Below are positions 55,516 to 64,000 of a stretch of 64,000 nt of DNA, piece after piece. The stretch spans positions 57,661,687 through 57,725,686 of the forward strand of contig JAFMSR010000002.1 of the NCBI GenBank assembly GCA_022818135.1, written 5' to 3'. Position numbers and translations under genes: made by a program. This stretch comes from Saxidomus purpurata (taxonomy: Eukaryota > Mollusca > Bivalvia > Venerida > Veneridae). The first letter of the stretch is position 1. Every line of letters begins with the position of its first letter. Under the pieces are notes generated by a model that saw nothing but the letters and a program-made list of their open reading frames with translations, had not been told where the DNA came from and ran no database searches.

Positions 55516-56288
55516 GGGGGGGGGGGGGGGATAACTCTTCAGTTGTTTGCCACAGTTATGTTACATGACTTTCATATTATATGTTAAAGTAAGTATGTGA
55601 TCATGTCAAAGGCATTTGTAGAAATTGACAAATTCCAACATGCCGAAAAAGGTTGAACCTATTACAGAAGATTACTCAATAAAATTTGTTGCCACAGTTA
55701 CACTGTATGTTACTTGCAAAGCATAAGGCCTTTACATTGTTATTATTTATGTTTTGAGAATATAATCTCCTAGATGTAGGGGGTGTTTTTTAAGTAATGG
55801 CAACGTTATAGCAAACGTTAAGTGTTCTTGATGGACTTACCAACGGACAGAAAAAAAACGATCCCTATGTATTGCCTTTTCTTTGAAAGGGAGATACAAA
55901 AAGGGGATATATGTGTTTTAAGCAATAAACTTTCCAACATACTCTTAATCCTTATTCTTTTGAAATCTCATATTAGACAGGAGGGCTATGACTGCTATGG
56001 ATCACTCAAATGTGAGTACTGGTTATCATCCAGAAAAAAAGAGTTTGATTAACAAGTTATGAAACAAGAGGTCCATAATGGCCTCAGATTGCTCACCTGA
56101 CTATGAGGGCAACTGCTGAAACAACATGTGACTTATTAATGTTTACAATCCAATAGTCCCCTACCAGTACTGCTACTGTCCTACCGCTGAATTTAGACAG
56201 TGACGTAAAAAATTGTTTACAAATCTTTAAAAAAAGCGATACATCTAATTCGATAACAGTTATGTTTTGATACTGCCATTCAGTCAGT
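55516..56288. other. Intergenic, no supported gene
   Basis: About 0.8 kb. 56065-56110 ('aacaagaggtccataatggc' plus 'ctcagattgctcacctga') is a bivalve-type repeat start, related to 53330-53370 and 39905. A 76-codon frame at 55822-56052 is unrecognised. Confidence 0.4.
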
Positions 56289-56371
56289 AGATGTAGTGTC
56301 GTGGTAAAGGTTCAGCCATCCTTGTTTCTGCACGAACGATACAGGTTCGAATCCCGTCACAAGTTTTTTTA
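56289..56371 (+). repeat. tRNA-like (Pol III-type) segment
   Basis: A-box-like 'gtgtcgtggtaaagg' and a good B box 'ggttcgaatccc', followed by a T7 run at 56365-56371. The T stem pairs at four of five positions, but the acceptor stem does not close. Most likely a SINE head or tRNA pseudogene. Confidence 0.45.
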
Positions 56372-56654
56372 TTTTATTTTTAAAAACGTATTGCTGTTAA
56401 ACCTGTTTGTCAGGTTTCATCTCCTAGACCGAATACCACGTGCAAATTCAGAAATTAAAGTCAAAAACATTCAATTTAAAGCGTAATATACCAGTTTGAC
56501 TGAATCCGAAACCGTGTCAGCATCAACACTTACTATTGTATATAAAATTCATTTAAAAGTGACAAGAAAATATGCATACAAACCTTGACTGGCTGCTCAT
56601 CGATATCATCGTCACTCATGGTTGCCTCGACTCCCGCCAAAAAAGTATACACAT

Positions 56655-56760
56655 TATCCAATTTTTTAACTAATAAATAATAAGTTATAAATAACAAGTA
56701 CTAAAGTAAAAGTTATAACTAATAAGTAATAAATGTCACTCCAGGGCTTCCGTACATCTC
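56655..56760 (-). mobile_element. Reverse-oriented LINE 3' terminus
   Basis: Read on the reverse strand, 'gtacggaagccctggagtga' then 'catttattacttattag' and a TTATAACTT-type tail match the end of the LINE at 49915-49990 (tacggaagccctggagggacattta). Only about 100 bases are present. Confidence 0.7.
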
Positions 56761-59270
56761 AGTTATTAATCGTTAACCTTTTATTCTTTTACTATTTTTA
56801 ACAGCTTAAACAATATTGATTCTCCTAACTGTAAGAAATATCTTGCAGTTATCTTATTTTATCTTTTATTAACACCTGGCGTGCACCCTACCCATAATAC
56901 CCGTGAGAGGTGTGAGGCAGTATGACAAAATAGTTAGATATGGTTACTAGCCGCCTTTTTGTCCGACAAACATTTAAAATACAATCTGTTGACGGACATG
57001 CAGTTTTAGGTATTTTCTATGTAAGGAAGAGTACTTCTTAGAAATAAATCTTTTAATCGTAAGAGTCAGATATATTGTTACCGAGTTTCTAAATTTTAAG
57101 TTTTGTCACGGACCAATATTTGTTTTAGGTCCGTGGGTTTGTGACTCTTCATACATTTTAGAGTGATTTTAATAAAAAGTTTTGTAAAGTGTGTCTTATC
57201 AAAACGTGTCATCATTTGTGTGCTTACATATATTAGAAAGGTTATAAACTATAAGTGCACAAGAATAGTACATTGTCCGATGAATCTGTTACATTTGATT
57301 TGAAAAGTAATTTAGATAAATAAATGATTTTTTTAGCTGGACATACAATTGTTTAAAAACATCTGTCAGAAGTCGTATCAAAATGATACAAATATATATG
57401 CTTAGAAATGCTCTACTGCATATTATCGGTTTTGTTTTACTTATAAAGGTGTCACATTGCCTAAAACATAAGATCCCATAGCACGACCCAGCTCACAGAA
57501 CCGCATGCAAAAATTAAGTCTTCCACGAAATACAAAATTAGAAACCATGGTCACACAGTTACTTTTATTGATGACGCATGTTAATACAAATGCTTGTCAA
57601 TATCTAAACTTTAACAGATTTTCAATTAACAGTATACTGTTATAATTAACGCCGCAGCGGACATAATAATGCTGCCGTAAAATATTCGATAACGGATTCA
57701 ATGATGCTAATTAAAATAACATTAAAAAAAAATACAAATGATTGCAACGCATATGCAAATAACTAGCTTTAATCCGCACGCGTTTTCGATAATTCTGTAC
57801 CCCCTCCCCCCTTTAAAACTAAATTCACACTTTATGTTTTCTTTTATAGATTTATTTTTGAAATCATCAAAAGAATCATAGTACAGTTAAATATTATCGA
57901 ACAAAGAAATAAAACTAATGATTTCAGACTTAGTTCAATAGAGATCTGTTTGAGCGTTTCCTGTGTTTGTCGGACTTCGCAGGAGTAGTGCCCCTTGATT
58001 TCGGTGGGCGTGGCTACATCTCTCCTTACCTTGCCTCCTGTGTATCTTCATTTGCAATATAGAGGGTTGCATGAGTTTTATACAGTGCTGTGCGAAAAAA
58101 AACTAAGTCCACGACAAAGTGAACATTTTCTATCGAGTCCCAAATTACGATCAAAATAGAACAAGAAAAATTCTCAGTTCAGAATTACGATCTTAATGAT
58201 AGGAAAATACGTCTGAGCAGTAGTAACTCCGGTCGTACTTTGTAGTCGTAATTTCTTTCGTTCGAAATACGATCGTAGAACAGTCGTCATGACTATTCTA
58301 CGTGCATTTTACCTCAATATTACGATTGGAATTTTCCCACAGGTTAAATAGGGTCATCAGAAAATGAGGGGACATTGATCATGGATATTTTACAACCCCT
58401 TGTGATTTTGAAGCTGCTAGGTTGTTGGTTAGAAATTTGTCATGGCAAATAGATGACCCATTTGGTTCTGAGGTCAAACAGTAAAGATCACATTGGTCAC
58501 AGCCTGCTTGAGGTGTGTTTCTTTTTTTAATCTGTTGAACATTAAATTTCTTTTTTATATATATTTTTTCGTAAAGGTTAACATAGGTTTTATAATTTAT
58601 TAGGTTTACATATATATGACTCGTTTAGTTAAAAGTAAGGTTTGATATGGTGACACTGATTAAAAATTTTTCTTAAATATTTCTATTCAATATAGATCAT
58701 TATGGTTGTCACAGGTAGGTAAGTCAATCCATAATTTCCATTTCAACCACTGAACTTGAAATGCTTCACTTATCCTTCTAAATCATTATAATGATTATTA
58801 TAACGATCTACTTCTGTGAAGTGAATTTGAGGTTAAAAATAGTGTAGGAAAAGAAGCACAAAGTTCTAGAACTTGATACCTGAAACTATTTTGTATTCAT
58901 TGTCTCCATGTAACGGTCCAAACTGCTTCCAGCTGGTTAGTCCCAGTAATACAGGAAAACAACGTCATTAACCTTGAGCTGTCGTTTTTTAAGCATTGTT
59001 GACTGACTTATAGTACATAGAATTTTGTAGGCCCCTCCTATACTGCTAAAGCTGGCAGATGAAATCTTTGAAATTAATTTGTCTTTTCTATGATCTTTCA
59101 CATTTTTATCACATATTCTGTGGCGAGCAATAATATGTCATAGATGCTATGATACAAACGCCTTTTAAATCAATAAGAAAGATAGAGAGCAGTTATCAGT
59201 TAAAAGTGTAACAGGGCCTAGGATAAAGATGAAAGTGTAGTTCTAATACATGTCAACTGACTGAGATATG
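56761..59270. other. Intergenic, 2.5 kb, upstream of ABAT
   Basis: No gene seen. 57960-58040 ('aggagtagtgccccttgatt', 'tcggtgggcg') is repeat-like. 58130-58340 is TTACGA-rich island 2, with 'attacgatc', 'gtcgtaatt', 'tacgatcgtagaac' and 'attacgattgg'. The remainder is AT-rich and featureless. Confidence 0.4.
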
Positions 59271-59277
59271 GGGTAAC

Positions 59278-59290
59278 CCCTATATAAACC
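59278..59290 (+). promoter_or_regulatory. Candidate TATA box of ABAT
   Basis: CCCCTATATAAACC lies about 70 bases upstream of the proposed ABAT start codon. A TCAGTC initiator-like word follows at 59320, which is slightly farther than the usual 30 bases. Weak support without transcript data. Confidence 0.35.
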
Positions 59291-59355
59291 GGGAGAAGTG
59301 TAAACAACTTGCAAATGATTCAGTCACTATTATCTGTTATAAACTTCGCTATAAA

Positions 59356-62300
59356 ATGTCATCTATTCGTAAACTGAATTTGTTGTTGAGGAAAGTTGAG
59401 GAAAATATCAGTATTTGTAAGTACTGGCCCAGATTTCACGGAAATACTTAAGTAATTGCTCAGCTGAGTACGTTACTTCAAAGTCAAATTGTTACTAAAA
59501 TTAAAGATATTTCTTGTTGTCATTTTTAACGAGAGTCTATTTTTTAATAAAGGTAACATGTTGAAAGAAAAAAATGTTGTATAATACTAAATGCAAATCA
59601 GATATAGCTAAAAATTCATTTGAGTACAACTCAAGAATTTTAAGAATTTTAAGAATTTACTTATATAAATTACTTGCTATAAAACAACATTTCCTGTACA
59701 AATACTGACAAGGGTATATAAATGTAATAAATGGGTAAATAAGATTCTGACAAACTTGAATTCTTTAAAGGAATAAACATTCTAGGGGCTAATAAGTGTT
59801 GAAAATTAATAAGTTGAGCATGTTACTGAGTAAATACTTAAGTATTTTCGTGAAATTGGGGCCTGACTTTTAACCGATCTATTCTTTCAATTATAATAAC
59901 AATCATATCATAATTTATTTTTAACTGTTCTCTGTTTAACAATTTACCTTTATACTGCACTCTCCTGTCCACAAGATAATAATTAATATCCATGCTATGA
60001 AGCTAAATGACCAAACATGTTCCTCACATGTAAACATTACTACAAAATGCTTTCAAATATGTCTGCCAAATTGTTCTTTGAATCAACCAATCAGAAAGCC
60101 AGTAAATGATTACTTCCTGTTCCATTTTACAACCGTATTTCTGTTTTTTACGGGCGTAAAATAGAACTCAGTCATTTTGTGATTCATACTGCAACAGCAA
60201 AAAATTGAAGTCCATATTTACGCCCGTAGAAAAATTTGCAGGCGTAAAGTTATAAAATGACGCCTGTAATTTTCATGTTCTTTCTGCTTTAAACTAATTT
60301 CGGCTGAGTTACGCTTGTAAAATTTTACTGCCCAGTTACGTGTCTTTTCCTGCTACTTTACGGTTGGAATTTTCGTACGGGTGTAAACATAATGTAGTTA
60401 TTACTTCCTTACTGTATGTAAATATATATGTGAACCTGTAGAGCAGTTATATAATGTTATAAACTCCCATTATTTGCAATCGTAACACTAGTACATGTAC
60501 TTGTTTTTGGATATTAATGCTACAAAGTTGTCCAGGAAAGCAAGTGCTTTATCAGTAAGGCTATCATGAACAGTGAATATCTCATAAAACTTGAAAACCT
60601 GCTTCTTGGGAAGTCATATTAAACGTGATTCTGAGACAAAAGTAGCTCTGGTTTCACAAAATGCTCTGTTAATATGAAAGGACAGGAACCCATCTCATAT
60701 TATCTGTAACCCCTGACATACATTACACTATCATTAACCAGATGATAATAAATTCTGGGGGAAAACAAACTTGAGACAACTTTGTAGGACAGTATTAGTT
60801 TAACAATGGAGAACAACTAACGTTTGATTCATTTTGCCTGTGAAAACATTTTAAGAAAAAACACATTTCTGTTATTACTATGATAAAATTATATATGTCC
60901 CCTTTTGTATGCTCTTTAAATGTTATGGGCTATAATAATTATCAAGTTAGAAATAGAAAAATGAACAAGGCGAAATGAACTTGGCGAAATTAACTGTATA
61001 CATACTCTGCCAACATATTAGCATGTACATTACTGAATTTAATAACTATACATGTTTTATCTAAAAGACCAAAGATATGTTACATCGGCAGCAGCACACC
61101 AGACGTGCCTGGACGTCTCAGAGCCGAGTGAACCAAATATTGTGACAGATATCCCGGGACCGAAGTCAAAACAGTTGTTACAACAACTTGATCAAATACA
61201 GGTAACCATCTAATATAGGTAACCTACATGCTTTATGATCAATTTTTATACAGGTAACTAACTACTTTGACAAGACTTTATTATGGTGGCATACTTCTGC
61301 CACCACATAACCACTTAATCATCACGTTATATAACTAATTAGTCACTTAATTACCATGATAAATATCTGATTAACGCGTTAATGTTTATGTTAACAGATA
61401 CAAGTATGTCAACACAAAAAAGTGTATGTTACTGCCCACTACTGCCAACAGATACTTGCATAATGATATTTTAGATATCTATAAAGTGGTTAACGTGTTA
61501 TGTTACTAGTTAGTCAGATAAGTATCGTGATAATTATGTGTTTAACTAATAATGCAACTAGGTAGTCAGACAATTATCGCGTTAATTATCTGATTAACTA
61601 GTTACATAACACGTTAAGCACTTAACAGATATCTAAAAAATAGTTTTCTCATTAAGAAGTTACATGATAAATAACATGTTAATCACATAAATATCTCGAT
61701 ACTTATCTGACTAACTAGTTACATAACTAGTTTACCACATAATTATCACGATACTTATCTGACTAATTAGTTACAAAACACGTTAACTAGTTAGTCAGAT
61801 AAGTTTCGTAATAATTATGTGGTTAACATGTTATGTAACAAGTTAGTCAGATAATTATCGCGTTAATTATCTAATTAACTAGTTACATAACACGTAAATC
61901 ACTAAACATATATCTAAAAAAATAGTTTTCTCATTAAGTAGGTAACATGATAAATAACATGTTAATCACATAAATATCACGATTATTATCTGACTAACTA
62001 GTTACATAACTTGTTAGCCACATAATTATCACGATACTTATCTGACTAATTAGTTACATAACTTGTTAGCCACATAATTATCACGATACTTATCACTACT
62101 AGTTACATACTGTTAGCCACTAAAATCACGATACTTATCGACTATTGTACAAACGTAGCCACATAATTATCACGATACTTATCTGACTTACTAGTTACAT
62201 AACACGTTAACCACTTTATAGATATCTAAAATACCATTATGCAAGTATCTGTTGGCAGTAGTGGGCAGTAACATACACTTTTTTGTGTTGACATAAATAT

Positions 62301-62856
62301 CTGTTAAATTAACGCGTTCATCAGACATTTATCATGATAATTAAGTGACTAACTAGTTATATAACGTAATAACTAAGTGGTTATGTGGTGGCAGAAGTAT
62401 GCCACCATACTTTATCTCACTACATTTGTCAACTGATCTGATAGTGCAGCAGTTACACTCAAGGTTATAAATTCAATCTGATTTTAATGTAGATTGAATC
62501 GTTTGGGATAAAAATGAATTTTCTTGTTAAGAGGTGTTTTCTCCTGATCATTGACATACCAGTACTTATTTGTGTTATTAAAATTGCATGGCTTATCTGA
62601 GTTACGTGTACAATAGTTCAATGAATACTGTATTATATTATAAAGTTTAATGTTTCACTTTTTTAACTGATTAGATCTTACAAAATAAACATCTTGTATT
62701 ACCTGGAAACTCTTTTCTTACTGATTTTCTATTTATAGAATGTTGGTGCTGTCCATTTTTTCTGTGATTATGACAAAAGTCAGGGTAACTATCTGACAGA
62801 TGCAGACGGCAATGTGATGTTGGACCTGTACACACAAATAGCCTCAATGCCTCTAG
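59356..62856 (+). CDS. ABAT: 4-aminobutyrate aminotransferase, mitochondrial; first three exons, runs off the window
   Basis: Exons 61068-61201 and 62739-62856 encode [25 protein letters not shown] and [20 protein letters not shown] plus [11 protein letters not shown] sequence, matching the N-terminal part of ABAT (family: EVPGPRS..L..QLN.IQ, then AVHFF..Y..S.GNYL.D.DGN..LDLY.QI.S.P.G). Exon 1 is proposed at 59356-59416 ([20 protein letters not shown], donor GTAAGTACT). It ends in phase 1 and exon 2 opens in the fitting phase, giving [12 protein letters not shown] at the join, a plausible mitochondrial presequence end. Exon 3 leaves in phase 1. The enzyme is PLP-dependent and converts GABA plus 2-oxoglutarate to succinate semialdehyde plus glutamate in the mitochondrial matrix. 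The PLP lysine and most of the fold lie beyond the window. 104 codons are visible. Exons 2-3 are secure; exon 1 is inferred. Confidence 0.82.
60120..60390. repeat. TTACG/CGTAA-rich island 3 (ABAT intron 1)
   Basis: 'tttacgggcgtaaaat', 'atttacgcccgtag', 'caggcgtaaag', 'tgacgcctgtaa', 'gttacgcttgtaaaa' and 'tttacggttggaattttcg' occur within 270 bases. It shares 'ttggaattttc' with the right end of island 2. Confidence 0.55.
61282..62409. mobile_element. 1.13-kb foldback element in ABAT intron 2
   Basis: Ends are tatggtggcatacttctgcc (61282) and its complement at 62390-62409. About 290-bp arms contain 'gttactgcccactactgcca' and its complement near 61430 and 62250. The centre is a tandem array of about 50-bp units built from 'ctagttacataac', 'gttagccacataattatcac' and 'gatacttatctgac', in both orientations on the two sides. 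CTTTAT (61276-61281 and 62410-62415) flanks it as a candidate 6-bp target duplication. No transposase frame. The stretch 62090-62160 has several short deletions. Confidence 0.88.
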
Positions 62857-63200
62857 GTAACTTTACTGAAATTATGCCTGTATATAATATTTTGACGAAG
62901 CTCTTGAAGTTTACATTCCATAATATACTAATAATGCAAGAATTTGAACACAATTTGTTTTATCGATCTTGACAGGAGCATTTTCTGTTTTTGTAGGGTC
63001 CATATTTACAGAGTTATGACCTACACATATGTTATGATGTACATTTGTACTATTACCTTAATAACTCCTATTTAAACTGTCAGGATTCATCAATGAGTAT
63101 TTTATTCATTGACTTTATAAATAAATTAGTAATACAAGGTTTAAGCCCTACAGTCCCCTGGTCCATATAAAAAGTACATGTATAAAGGGAAAGACAAGTT
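62857..63200 (+). other. ABAT intron 3, start
   Basis: The donor GTAACT at 62857 follows exon 3. No further exon is recognisable before the window end. Confidence 0.5.
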
Positions 63201-64000
63201 TCACTGTACATATTTCTATGCCCCCTTCGAAGAAGAGGTATATTGGTTTGCAGATGTCGGTCGGTCGATATGTCCGTCCGTCCGTACTTATGTAGATAGC
63301 CTTTTGTTCTCCCCATTGTTCTTTTTAGCCACTTAACAGAAAATAGCCACATAACAGCATTACGGAATGAATGACATCAAAGTAAATGTACTGTTACCTA
63401 TTGTCTGTATAGCCACCTAAGTACCAGAATGTGAGCACGTCCGTCCGTCCGTCTACCAACTGGTTTTCGGATGATAACTCAAGAACGCTTGGGCCTAGGA
63501 TCCTGAAACTTGATGTGGAGGACCAGTATTGTTTTTTAGGTCAGTATGCCAAAGGTCAAGGTCACAGTGACCCGGAATAGTAAAACGGTTTCCGGATGAT
63601 AACTTGAAAATCTTTGGACCTAGCATCTTCAATCTTCAAGTGGAGGTTTGTCATGACCAGCAGATGACCCCTATTGATTTTGAGGTCAGTAGGTGAAACT
63701 TCAAGGTCACGGTGACCCGTAGTTGTAAAACAGTTTCCGAACGATTACTCGAGAACGCTTGGGCCTAACATCTTGAAACTTGATGTGAAGGTTGGTCATA
63801 ACCGGTAGAGGACCCCTAACGGTTTTGAGATTAGAACTTCAAAGGTCAAGGTCACAGTGACCCGGAATTGTAGAATGGTCTCCGCTCGATAACTTAAGTT
63901 AGGAGTGACCAATTGCAATGAAATTTAGTTTGTAGGTAGTTTGCGAGGAGAGCAAACTTGGGTTGCATTTGGGTTTACTAGGAACAAGGTCAAGGTCACT
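63201..64000. repeat. Bivalve-type repeat with ERE-like palindromes
   Basis: Opens 'atgcccccttcgaagaagag' plus 'gtatattggtttgc' and 'gtcggtcggtcgatatgtccgtccgtccg'. It then holds units of 125-145 bp starting 'ggtttccggatgataactc' and 'aagaacgcttgggcctag', with junction 'caaggtcaaggtcacagtga' plus 'cccgg'. Perfect GGTCAnnnTGACC palindromes lie at 63560-63572, 63705-63717 and 63850-63862. The last unit is cut by the window end. Confidence 0.85.

Overview
The window looks like nuclear DNA of a bivalve mollusc. Genes are split by GT-AG introns, the DNA is AT-rich, and the intergenic DNA and introns are packed with repeats of kinds I know from clam and mussel genomes (AGGTCA-rich repeats, 'cttcgaagaagagg' repeats, many small inverted-repeat elements, decayed non-LTR and Ty3/gypsy retroelements). 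The bivalve assignment is inference from repeat style and protein similarity; no species can be named. I see no convincing functional tRNA, rRNA, CRISPR or operon structure.

Three real host genes can be built exon by exon, all on the + strand. (1) 704-7483: a GTPBP1-type translational GTPase in nine exons. Every splice phase agrees, but there is an in-frame TAA at codon 397 (5682-5684). (2) 13860-36964: a secreted ADAMTS-like reprolysin metalloprotease in fourteen exons, 580 residues. It has a signal peptide, a polybasic furin-type site, a complete zinc site HEIGHNLGAFHD and a short Cys-rich tail, and no thrombospondin repeats in its exons. Its signal-peptide exon lies in a tandem 1.4-kb duplication, so a second first exon sits at 12441-12537. 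(3) 59356 to beyond 62856: the start of a mitochondrial 4-aminobutyrate aminotransferase (ABAT) gene, which runs off the window.

The rest is mobile and repetitive DNA. 17.1-18.0 kb holds a LINE 3' end with an ATT tail. 19.3-22.4 kb holds a reverse-strand EN+RT LINE interrupted by a 989-bp foldback element with a perfect 8-bp target duplication. 29.2-31.4 kb holds two minisatellites. The larger, with a 71-bp unit and about 24 units, has the 3' part of metalloprotease exon 9 and its splice donor as its first unit. 37.6-38.4 kb is a mariner-like MITE. 41.0-41.9 kb is an RNase H-bearing LINE relic. 42.3-43.3 kb (+) and 44.4-48.4 kb (-) are two broken Ty3/gypsy relics, the second carrying an 0.8-kb insertion with a tRNA-like box. 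49.2-50.1 kb is another LINE 3' end, 50.7-51.7 kb a decayed integrase-core transposase, 53.4-54.1 kb a decayed multi-copy mollusc-type ORF, 61.3-62.4 kb a 1.13-kb foldback element inside an ABAT intron, and 63.2-64.0 kb a repeat carrying perfect oestrogen-response-element palindromes.

The three genes have unrelated jobs (cytoplasmic GTPase, secreted protease, mitochondrial GABA catabolism), and nothing suggests they are co-regulated. The most unusual structure is the exon-9-seeded minisatellite, which places about 23 splice-donor-like sites downstream of the true donor in one intron.
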